The notes under the pieces were generated by a model. It did not search any database, was not told where the DNA came from, and saw only the letters and a program-made list of their open reading frames with translations. A program made the translations under genes and the position numbers. DNA of 64,000 nt from the NCBI GenBank assembly GCA_963711215.1, contig CAVQDH010000013.1, forward strand, positions 310,001 through 374,000. Direction: 5' to 3'. Positions within the stretch are counted from its first letter, which is position 1, and every line of letters begins with the position of its first letter. Positions 9,146 to 16,596 of the stretch are shown here, piece by piece. The stretch is from WHUA01 sp963711215. Its GTDB lineage: Bacteria; Pseudomonadota; Alphaproteobacteria; UBA8366.

Positions 9146-10447
9146 TCAGCGCGCCGTCTTGGCCAGCGCCTGGTCGAGGTCGCCGATGATGTCGTCGATA
9201 TGCTCGAGGCCGATAGAGAGGCGGACATAACCGTCGCTGACACCCGTCGCGAGCTGCTCTTCGGGCGAGAGCTGCGAATGCGTGGTGCTGGCCGGGTGGA
9301 TGGCGAGCGAGCGCGCGTCGCCGATATTGGCGACATGGTAGAACATCTGCAGCGCGTCGATGAAGCGCCGTCCGGCTTCACGCCCGCCTTTGAGCTCGAA
9401 GCCGACGAGACCGCCGAAGCCGCCCTTGAGATAGGTCTCGGCGCGGCGCCGCTGCTCCCTCTCGGCATGCAGGGTGGGGAAGATGACCTTGGTCACTGCC
9501 GGATGCTTCTTGAGGTGCTCGGCGACCGCTTCGGCGTTGCGGCTGTGCTCGCGGATGCGGAGCGGCAGCGTCTCCAGCCCCTGGATGAACTGGAAGGCGT
9601 TGAACGGGCTCATCGCCGCGCCGAGATCACGCAACAGGGTGACGCGCATCTTGATGATGTAGGCGACCGGACCGATCGGCTTGACCGCCTCGGTCCAGAC
9701 CGCGCCGTGATAGGACGGGTCCGGCTGGTTCAGCATCGGGAAGCGGTCGGCGTGCTTCTCCCAGTCGAAGTTGCCGCCGTCGATGACCAGGCCGCCGATC
9801 GAGGTGCCGTGCCCGCCGATATACTTGGTCGTGGAATAGACGACGATCGCCGCGCCATGCTCGAACGGCTTGCAGAGCACCGGCGCGGCCGTGTTGTCCA
9901 TGATCAGCGGCACGCCCAGCTCGCGGCCGATATCGGCGACTTCCTTGATCGGGAAGACGGCGAGCTTCGGGTTGGGCAGCGTCTCGGCGTAATAGGCGCG
10001 GGTCTTGGCGTCGGTCGCGCGGCGGAAGCCTTCCGGGTCGGACGGGTCGACGAAGCGCGTCTCGATGCCCATGGTCTTGAGCGTGTTGTTGAACAGGTTC
10101 CAGGTGCCGCCATAGAGGTCGGTGGCGCTGACGATGTTGTCGCCGGCCTGGGCGATGTTCTGGATGGCGAAGGCGGAGGCCGCCTGGCCCGAGGCGACCG
10201 CGAGGGCCGCCGCGCCGCCTTCCAGCGCCGCCACGCGCTGCTCCAGCACGTCCGTCGTCGGGTTCATGATGCGGGTGTAGATGTTGCCGAATTCCTTCAG
10301 CGCGAACAGGTTCGCCGCATGCTCCGTGTCGCGGAACTGGTAAGACGTCGTCTGGTAGATCGGCACGGCGACCGCGCCGGTGGCGGGATCGGCCCGGTAT
10401 CCCGCGTGCAGGACCTGTGTCTCCGGATGCTTGCTGTCGATTGCCAT
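9146..10447 (-). CDS. metY: O-acetylhomoserine/O-acetylserine sulfhydrylase (MetY-type)
   Basis: Cys/Met-metabolism PLP enzyme that makes homocysteine from O-acetylhomoserine and sulfide (direct sulfhydrylation). 433 aa, typical of MetY. Visible are PIYQTTSYQFRD, YTRIMNPTTDVLEQRVAALE, ASGQAASAFAIQNI, the PLP lysine in YSTTKYIGGHGTSIGG, and HPASTTHSQLSPEEQ, which is typical of MetY-like enzymes. The start at ATG 10447 has GGGAG upstream and gives the family N-terminus KHPETQVLHAGYRAD; the frame stays open further upstream but without support. The 280-base region before it holds no SAM-II or other riboswitch that I can recognise. The symbol is by family resemblance. Confidence 0.92.
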   Translation of the reverse strand: MAIDSKHPETQVLHAGYRADPATGAVAVPIYQTTSYQFRDTEHAANLFALKEFGNIYTRIMNPTTDVLEQRVAALEGGAAALAVASGQAASAFAIQNIAQAGDNIVSATDLYGGTWNLFNNTLKTMGIETRFVDPSDPEGFRRATDAKTRAYYAETLPNPKLAVFPIKEVADIGRELGVPLIMDNTAAPVLCKPFEHGAAIVVYSTTKYIGGHGTSIGGLVIDGGNFDWEKHADRFPMLNQPDPSYHGAVWTEAVKPIGPVAYIIKMRVTLLRDLGAAMSPFNAFQFIQGLETLPLRIREHSRNAEAVAEHLKKHPAVTKVIFPTLHAEREQRRRAETYLKGGFGGLVGFELKGGREAGRRFIDALQMFYHVANIGDARSLAIHPASTTHSQLSPEEQLATGVSDGYVRLSIGLEHIDDIIGDLDQALAKTAR

Positions 10448-10727
10448 GGCGCGTGCTCTCCCGTGTTGACCGCGTTGCCGCCTCACGAATGGGCCGCTTT
10501 CGCGATTTATCGCAGGCCGACACAACACGAGGGTTGAAAGCAAGTCAAGACGGGGCGGGACGGGATCGCCGGGAAACGGCGTTGTTTCGGGCCGCGCCGA
10601 ATCGGGCCTATCATAGGCAATCGACAACCGCTGCGGCGCTTGCCGGCCGGCCATAATCGCGCTGGGGCTGCGCGCGGCGGAATGCTATCCATGATGCATC
10701 AAGACTTTACTTTGGGAGGATTGGAGA

Positions 10728-11360
10728 ATGCTCAAAATCTGGGGCAGGGCCGACGGCTCGAACGTCATCAAGGCGATGTGGTGTATCGGCGAGCTTGGAA
10801 TCCCCTACCAGCGCATTGACTGGGGCGGCAAGTTCGGCGGCAACGACGACCCGGAATACCGCAAGAAGAATCCGAACGGCCGGCTGCCGACCCTCGAGGA
10901 GGAGGATGGCTGGACGCTCTGGGAATCCGGCGCGGTGGTCCGCTACCTCTGTTCCGTGCACAGCATGGGCAACATGTGCCCCGACACGCCGCGCGGCCGG
11001 GCCGATGCCGAGAAATGGATGGACTGGAGCTCGCTCAACCTGGCCAAGTTCAACACCGTGTTCCTCGACAATTATTTCCGGCTGCCGGCGGAGAAGCGGA
11101 GCAAGGACGCCATCGCCGCCGCCGTGAAGAGCACGACGCCGTATTTCGAGATCCTCGATCAGCAGCTGGCGGGCCGGCAGTATCTCTGCGGCGACCACCT
11201 GACGATGGGTGACATTCCCGCGGGCTCGCTGACCCACCGGTGGATCCAATGGGCGCCGGACCGGCCGCGGCACCGCAATGTCGAGGCGTGGTACGAGCGC
11301 ATGGCCGCCCGCCCGGCCTACCAGGAACACGTCATCAAGGTGACGCGGAAGCTTCCGTAG
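10728..11360 (+). CDS. Glutathione S-transferase family protein
   Basis: 210 aa with an N-terminal thioredoxin-like domain (MLKIWGRADGSNVIKAMWC, then NPNGRLPTLEEEDGWTLWESGAVVRYL, where NGRLPTL carries the cis-Pro and ESGAVVRYL binds the gamma-Glu of GSH) and an all-alpha C-terminal domain ending YERMAARPAYQEHV. The catalytic Ser/Cys/Tyr position reads GRADGSNV, as in Ser-type beta/nu-like GSTs. Good ribosome site GGGAGGATTGGAG before ATG 10728. Conjugation or peroxidase substrate unknown; no operon partner on either side. Confidence 0.88.
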   Translation: MLKIWGRADGSNVIKAMWCIGELGIPYQRIDWGGKFGGNDDPEYRKKNPNGRLPTLEEEDGWTLWESGAVVRYLCSVHSMGNMCPDTPRGRADAEKWMDWSSLNLAKFNTVFLDNYFRLPAEKRSKDAIAAAVKSTTPYFEILDQQLAGRQYLCGDHLTMGDIPAGSLTHRWIQWAPDRPRHRNVEAWYERMAARPAYQEHVIKVTRKLP

Positions 11361-11385
11361 ATTTCTTTTTGCGGTCAGCGTGTTT

Positions 11386-11515
11386 CCCTCCCCCCTTGCG
11401 GGGGAGGGTTAGGGTGGGGGACTTTGAACCATTCCCCATGCCGCCGCGAATGAGAGTAAAGCGGACTAGCGTGCCGCTGCCCCCCACCTAAATCCTCCCC
11501 AACAAGGGGGGAGGA
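11386..11515. repeat. Composite CCCTCCCC-type inverted repeat
   Basis: A hairpin CCCTCCCCC/GGGGGAGGG (11386-11408) and a second TCCTCCCC/GGGGAGGA (11493-11515) flank a longer imperfect inverted pair, GTTAGGGTGGGGGAC (from 11407) against CCCCCCACCTAAAT (to about 11493). The whole 130 bases can fold as one large cruciform-like element between the GST gene and the ABC gene. This family of G/C-tract repeats is common in intergenic DNA of alphaproteobacteria. It is related to the hairpin at 6564-6590. Confidence 0.7.
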
Positions 11516-11647
11516 CTTGGTGATCTGTCGGCTCCGGCAACGCGCCGCCCCTCCGCCGCAGAATTTATCGCGCGCAATGCCGCGGGGCCGGGTATCCTCA
11601 ACGGGCGGCGCGGGCCCGGCCCCTCCGCCTTTAGGGAGGAAATCGCC

Positions 11648-14600
11648 ATTCCCGGCAGCATCTTCGCCTATATCTGGCGCTACAGCAGGAAGCAGCAGCT
11701 GTTCCTGGTGATCGGCACGCTGCTCTATTTGCCGCTTCTCTACACCTTCTTCGAGCTGCCGAAGATGATCATCAACGGCGCGCTGCAGCCGGGGCCGGAT
11801 GCCTTCCCGCGCATGGTCTGGGGCACGCCCTTCAGCCAGACCGGATACCTCGTCCTGCTCTGTCTCGCGCTGCTCGGGCTGATGCTGCTGACGGCGGGTT
11901 TGCGCTATGTCCTGAGCGTGCAGAAGGGCGTGCTCGGCGAGATCATGCTGCGCCGCCTGCGCTACGACCTGTTCACCCAGGTCCTGCGCTTTCCGCTGCA
12001 GCATTTCCGACGCATCAGCGCCGGCGAGGTGGTGACGATGGCGACGGCCGAGACCGAGCCGCTCGGCCGCTACATGGGCGTCGCGGTGGCGAACCCGGTG
12101 CTGCAGGGTGGCACGCTGGTGACCGCCATGACCTTCCTCTTCGTGCAGGACTGGGTGCTGGGGCTGGCCGCGATCGCGTTGTTCCCGCTGCAGGCGATGA
12201 TGGTGCCCAAGCTGCAGCATCGCATGAACGCGGAAAGCCGCCGCCGGATCGCCCATGTCCGCCTGTTCGCCGGCCACCTGTCGGAATCGATCTCGGGCGT
12301 GCGCGAGATCCATTCCAACGACACCAGCGTCTTCGAGCGCGCCCGCGCGTCGGACCGCCTCGGCGTCCTGTTCCGGATCCGCCGCACGCTCTACAAGCTC
12401 GGCAACGCCATCATCTTTCTCAACAGCTTCTTCACCCAGCTCACGCCTTTCCTGTTCTTTCTCATCGGCGGCTACCTGGTGATCAAGGGCGAGCTGACGC
12501 TGGGCGCGCTCGTCGCGGTGATCGGGGCCTACCGCGAGACGGTGCAGCCCTGGAACGAGCTGCTCGAGAACTACCAGCAGCTCGAGGACAACCGGGTCAA
12601 ATACGCGGCGCTGATCGAGAATTTCGTGCCGCCGGGCCAGCGCACGCTGCCCGATTGCGGCGCGGACGCGGGTCATGATCTCGTGCTGACCGGCGACGTC
12701 GAGGTGACCGGCGTCACCCTGATCGAAGGCGATACGCGGCTGCTGGAGGACGTCCGGCTTTCCTGGACGGCGCCAGGAACGCTCGCCATCGTCGGTCCCG
12801 CGGGCAGCGGAAAGTCCGAGGTCGCGCAGGTGATGTGCGGCCTGCTGCAGCCGACCGCCGGATCGGTGCGGGTGGGCGACCGGCTCGTCGCCACCCTCAG
12901 CGCCGAAGAGATCGGCTTCGGCTTCGGCTATGTCGACCAGGACAGTCATGTCTTCAGCGGCAGCTGGCGCGACAACCTTCTGTACGGCCTGCGCCACCGC
13001 CCGGTGCATCCGCCGCGATACGACGGCGAGCAGGCGCGGCAACGCGAGGTCTGGGTGCGCGAAGCGCTGGCGGCCGGCAACACGACGGTCGATCTGGCGT
13101 CGGACTGGACCGATTTCGCGAGCCTCGGGCTTGCCGATCGGGCCGATCTCGACCGGCGGATCGCCACGGTAATCCGCCTGGTCGATCTCGAGACCGATCT
13201 CATGGGCATCGGGCTGCACGCCTTGCCGCCGCCGGGCGCGGACGCCGGCGTGGCGGACGGCATCCTGCGGGCGCGGCATCGTCTGCACGAGCTGCTGCGC
13301 CAGGCGGATCTCAGCGGCTCGATCGAGATCTTCGCGGAAGATGTCTTCACGGCGAATGCCACGGTGGGCGAGAACCTGCTTTTCGGGCGTCCGACGGACG
13401 AAACCTTCGACATCTATCACCTCGGCACCAACCCCTTCGTGCTCGACGTGCTGCGGCGGCACGACCTGCTCGACCGCATGGTCGATATCGGCCGGCAGGC
13501 GGCCAAGGCGATCGTCGAGATGTTCCGTGACCTGCCGCCCGGCGACGAGCGCCTGGAGCGGCTCAATCCCATCGCCCGGTCCGAGATGCCGCGGTTCCAG
13601 GCGATCCTCATGCGTATCGAGCGTGAAGGCCTGGCGAAGCTGCGGCCGGCGGAGCGGGGGATGCTGCTCTCCCTGGTGTTCGGCCAGGCGCCGGCGCATC
13701 AGCGCTTCGGCCTGATCGACGCGACGCTGTGTGACCGGATCGTCGCCGCGCGCAAGACCTTCCGCGAACGCCTGCCCGCCGCGCTGCGCGACAAGGTGCA
13801 GTTCTTCGACAGAACCTGCATCTGCCGCGGCATCACCGTGCAATGCAATCTGCTGTTCGGCCGTCTGGCCCGGACCCAGGACCGCGCCAAGGTCGACGCG
13901 CTGATGCGGCAGGCCGTCGCGGCGGAGGGCTTGTCGGAGACGGTCATCGCGCTCGGCCTCCAATCGACGGTCGGGACCGCGGGGTCCCGTCTGTCGCCGG
14001 CGCAGCGGCAGAAGCTCGCGCTCGCGCGCTGCCTCGTGAAGAGGCCCGCGATCCTGATCGTGAACGAAGCGATCAACGCGCTCGACCGCGACGAGCAGGA
14101 GCGCATCCTCGACCGCATCATCGGCTATATGGACGGCTGCGGCCTGGTCTGGATCGACCGCGAAGGCGGCAATCTGCGCCGCTTCGATCAGGTCGTGTCG
14201 ATGCGGGGCGGCCGGGTCACGAAGGCCGAGCGGCATGGCCGGCTATCGGTCGATGCCGCAGCCGACGCGGTGCCGCGGGGCGAGACCGTCGATGCCGTCA
14301 TGCGCGTGCTGCTCGACGCGCCGGTGCTCGAAGGCGTCGATGGCACGACCGTCAAGATCCTGGCCTTCGCCGGCGATCAGCAGCGCTTCCGCGCCGGCGA
14401 GGCGGTGATGCGGCAGGGCGAAGCGGGGGATACCTGCTGCTTCATCCTCGAAGGCCGTGCAGCGGTTGCGGTCGGAGACGGCGCGGCGCGGAAGAGCATC
14501 GCCACGCTGGGGCCGGGCGAAGTCGTCGGCGAAACGGCGCTGCTGCTCAACGGGCCGCGCTCCGCGACGGTAACGGCGGAAACCGACCTGCTGATCCTCA

Positions 14601-14767
14601 GCCTGTCGCGCGACCTGTTTTACGACCTTCTGCGGAAGGACAGTAAGTTCGGCCTGGCGGTGATGCGGACGCTGGCACGGCGGATGGTTGGAACGTGGAG
14701 GCCACAGGACGGCGCAACGGCCGGACCGCAGGTCCGGCAGCGGCAGGAAGGAGCGGGGCATGGCTGA
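11648..14767 (+). CDS. ABC transporter: membrane domain + expanded ATPase domain + C-terminal cyclic-nucleotide-binding domain
   Basis: 1039-aa half-transporter-like protein. The N-terminal ABC exporter membrane domain (about residues 15-330) shows six likely helices; the nucleotide domain has Walker A GPAGSGKSEV near residue 384, signature LSPAQRQKLALARCL near 781, and a Walker B reading AILIVNEAINALD, with Asn where ABC ATPases carry Asp just before the catalytic Glu. Walker A to signature spans about 400 residues instead of about 110; the extra length contains three Q-loop-like segments (WRDNLLYG, VGENLLFG, VQCNLLFG). Residues about 905-1010 are a cNMP-binding fold with GEVVGETALLLNGPRSATV. 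The reading frame starts naturally at ATT 11648, 7 bases after AGGGAGGA; GTG 11708 would delete conserved N-terminal sequence. It overlaps the next gene by 8 bases. Confidence 0.85.
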   Translation: MPGSIFAYIWRYSRKQQLFLVIGTLLYLPLLYTFFELPKMIINGALQPGPDAFPRMVWGTPFSQTGYLVLLCLALLGLMLLTAGLRYVLSVQKGVLGEIMLRRLRYDLFTQVLRFPLQHFRRISAGEVVTMATAETEPLGRYMGVAVANPVLQGGTLVTAMTFLFVQDWVLGLAAIALFPLQAMMVPKLQHRMNAESRRRIAHVRLFAGHLSESISGVREIHSNDTSVFERARASDRLGVLFRIRRTLYKLGNAIIFLNSFFTQLTPFLFFLIGGYLVIKGELTLGALVAVIGAYRETVQPWNELLENYQQLEDNRVKYAALIENFVPPGQRTLPDCGADAGHDLVLTGDVEVTGVTLIEGDTRLLEDVRLSWTAPGTLAIVGPAGSGKSEVAQVMCGLLQPTAGSVRVGDRLVATLSAEEIGFGFGYVDQDSHVFSGSWRDNLLYGLRHRPVHPPRYDGEQARQREVWVREALAAGNTTVDLASDWTDFASLGLADRADLDRRIATVIRLVDLETDLMGIGLHALPPPGADAGVADGILRARHRLHELLRQADLSGSIEIFAEDVFTANATVGENLLFGRPTDETFDIYHLGTNPFVLDVLRRHDLLDRMVDIGRQAAKAIVEMFRDLPPGDERLERLNPIARSEMPRFQAILMRIEREGLAKLRPAERGMLLSLVFGQAPAHQRFGLIDATLCDRIVAARKTFRERLPAALRDKVQFFDRTCICRGITVQCNLLFGRLARTQDRAKVDALMRQAVAAEGLSETVIALGLQSTVGTAGSRLSPAQRQKLALARCLVKRPAILIVNEAINALDRDEQERILDRIIGYMDGCGLVWIDREGGNLRRFDQVVSMRGGRVTKAERHGRLSVDAAADAVPRGETVDAVMRVLLDAPVLEGVDGTTVKILAFAGDQQRFRAGEAVMRQGEAGDTCCFILEGRAAVAVGDGAARKSIATLGPGEVVGETALLLNGPRSATVTAETDLLILSLSRDLFYDLLRKDSKFGLAVMRTLARRMVGTWRPQDGATAGPQVRQRQEGAGHG

Positions 14768-15923
14768 ACGGACGGCAGCGGCGGCGGCTGGCGCAAGGCC
14801 GGCGGCGAAGGCGGGCGGGCGGGCGGTTGCGCTCGACGCGCTCAAGGGGCTGATCATGATCGTCATGGCGCTCGATCACACCCACAGCTTCCTGGTGAAA
14901 TACGACGGCGTGAAGGAGATCTGGTACCAGAAGGCGATCTACAATCACGACCTCTGGGACTTTGCCGGGCGCTACGTGTCGCATCTTGCCGCGCCCGGCT
15001 TCTTCTTCATGATGGGCATGGGCATGGTGCTGCTGGTCCAGTCGCGCAAGAAGGTCGGCTGGGACGACGCCAAGGTCTTCCAAAGCTTCCTCAAGCGCGG
15101 CGCGATCCTGATCCTGCTGCAGTTCACGCTGGAGAACCTCGCCTGGTTCGAGCGCTCGCACAACCCGCTGCATTTTCTCTCGACCGGCGTGCTGTCGACG
15201 CTCGGCGCCTGCATGATCCTGGGCGGGTTCATGATGCGCTTCCGGGCCGTGGGCGTTGCCGTGATCAGCGCCGTGGCGCTGCTCGCGACCGCGTTGATCA
15301 TCCGCAGCCTCGCGCCGGCCGCCCATAGCGGCCAGTCGCTCGTGATGACCCTGCTGTTCGTCGCCGGGCAGTCGGGCGAGATCAAGGTCAACTATCCGAT
15401 CGTGCCCTGGCTCGGCGTGACCGGGCTCGGCATGCTTTACGGCTGGTACTGGGCCGCGGACCGGGTCCGCGGCTACCGGGCGGCGCTTTACCTCGGCCTG
15501 GGCCTGATCGCCGCCTTCGTCGTGATGCGTCCGTTCGACGGCTTCTGGAACTACCGCATGCCGATCGACGGCAGCGTGCTGGCTTTCCTGCAGGCGACGA
15601 AATACCCGCCGAGCCTGTCCTGGCTGTCGCTGATGATGGGCGCGAATTTCCTGATCATCTGGCTGTTCTGGAAGGGCGAGGCGCTGGTCGAGAAGGGCGC
15701 GCCGATGCTGCTCGCCTACGGCCGGTCGGCGCTGTTCTTCTATATCGTGCACCTGCATATCTACGCCGTCATGAGCATGATCTTCTTCAACGAGCACAAG
15801 ACCATCGTCAGCATGGCGGGCGTTCTATGGCTGGTCGGGCTCGCCATCCTGTGGCCGCTCTGCGCCTGGTACGGCAGGTTCAAGGCGGGTAAGGACGCGG
15901 ACTCGATCTGGCGGCTGCTCTGA
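14760..15923 (+). CDS. Multi-pass membrane protein, DUF1624 / heparan-alpha-glucosaminide N-acetyltransferase-like
   Basis: 387-aa protein with about ten hydrophobic helices. The N-terminal motif RAVALDALKGLIMIVMALDHTHSF, with Asp-His after the first helix, followed by FAGRYVSHLAAPGFFFMMGMGMVLL, is characteristic of the DUF1624/YeiB-OpgC-like acyltransferase group that moves acyl groups across or onto envelope molecules. Other marks are VPWLGVTGLGMLYGWYW and YGRSALFFYIVHLHIY. ATG 14760 overlaps the end of the ABC gene (ATGGCTGA), so the two are translationally coupled and may act together on an envelope substrate (inference). Acceptor and donor unknown. Confidence 0.78.
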   Translation: MAERTAAAAAGARPAAKAGGRAVALDALKGLIMIVMALDHTHSFLVKYDGVKEIWYQKAIYNHDLWDFAGRYVSHLAAPGFFFMMGMGMVLLVQSRKKVGWDDAKVFQSFLKRGAILILLQFTLENLAWFERSHNPLHFLSTGVLSTLGACMILGGFMMRFRAVGVAVISAVALLATALIIRSLAPAAHSGQSLVMTLLFVAGQSGEIKVNYPIVPWLGVTGLGMLYGWYWAADRVRGYRAALYLGLGLIAAFVVMRPFDGFWNYRMPIDGSVLAFLQATKYPPSLSWLSLMMGANFLIIWLFWKGEALVEKGAPMLLAYGRSALFFYIVHLHIYAVMSMIFFNEHKTIVSMAGVLWLVGLAILWPLCAWYGRFKAGKDADSIWRLL

Positions 15924-15954
15924 CGGAGGGGAGAGGCCGGCGAGCCTGTCGCGC

Positions 15955-16500
15955 CTATGGCTTTATCATGGCTTCGATGAGCCGGAGCTGTTCTTCCTGG
16001 CACTGGATCATCCGCGTCAGCTGGTCCTGCCGCATCTGATCGAGCTTTTCGTGCAGCCGCATGATCTCCAGTTCGGCCTTCAAATTCACCTCGTAGTCGT
16101 GGCCCGCCATGAGGCGATCCTTCGCCGCCTGCCGGTTCTGCGACATCATGATGACCGGGGCCTGGATCGCCGCCAGCATCGAGAGCACGAGATTGAGGAA
16201 GATGTAGGGATACGGATCGAAGGCGCCGTGACTCCTCACGAGAAAGACGGAGTTCAGCAGGATCCACGCGGCGAGGACGACGCCGAACAGGATGATGAAG
16301 GTCCAGGAGCCGCCGAAGGTCGCCACCCGGTCGGCGAGCTGCTGGCCGAAGGTCATGGTTGCTTCGAATTCGCGGTTGACGTTATGGCTGACATGAACGC
16401 GCTTCGCGATGCGCGCGATCACGCGGCGCTCCCGCTCCGGGAGGTCGTCGAACCCCGCCTGAAGGAGGCGCCGGGCCAGATCCTTCACTCGTTCATCCAT
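15955..16500 (-). CDS. DUF1003 family membrane protein
   Basis: 181 aa with two transmembrane helices (SWTFIILFGVVLAAWILLNSV and YPYIFLNLVLSMLAAIQAPVIMMSQNRQ) and a C-terminal coiled coil of about 55 residues rich in Glu, Arg and Leu. The block MMSQNRQAAKDRLMAGHDYEVN is diagnostic of DUF1003, whose function is unknown. Start at ATG 16500 (MDERVKDLARRL). It lies tail-to-tail with the acyltransferase-like gene (31 bases) and upstream of nothing on its strand, so it is probably monocistronic. Confidence 0.85.
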   Translation of the reverse strand: MDERVKDLARRLLQAGFDDLPERERRVIARIAKRVHVSHNVNREFEATMTFGQQLADRVATFGGSWTFIILFGVVLAAWILLNSVFLVRSHGAFDPYPYIFLNLVLSMLAAIQAPVIMMSQNRQAAKDRLMAGHDYEVNLKAELEIMRLHEKLDQMRQDQLTRMIQCQEEQLRLIEAMIKP

Positions 16501-16596
16501 CGGTCTTCTCCTCGATATTTTTTCTTCCCGTCCAGCCTCGTAGCGCGGCCTCCCGTTGCATAGCACCGCTAGGTTAACAGAACTCCAGCCGGCGCT

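Noticed and set aside
10448..10727. SAM-type riboswitch upstream of metY
   Set aside because: I looked for SAM-II and related conserved elements on the minus strand and found none that fit.
11375..14236. 953-codon open frame on the minus strand antisense to the ABC gene
   Set aside because: Its Arg/Asp/Gln-rich translation is the typical shadow of a high-GC gene on the other strand; the plus frame has clear ABC motifs.
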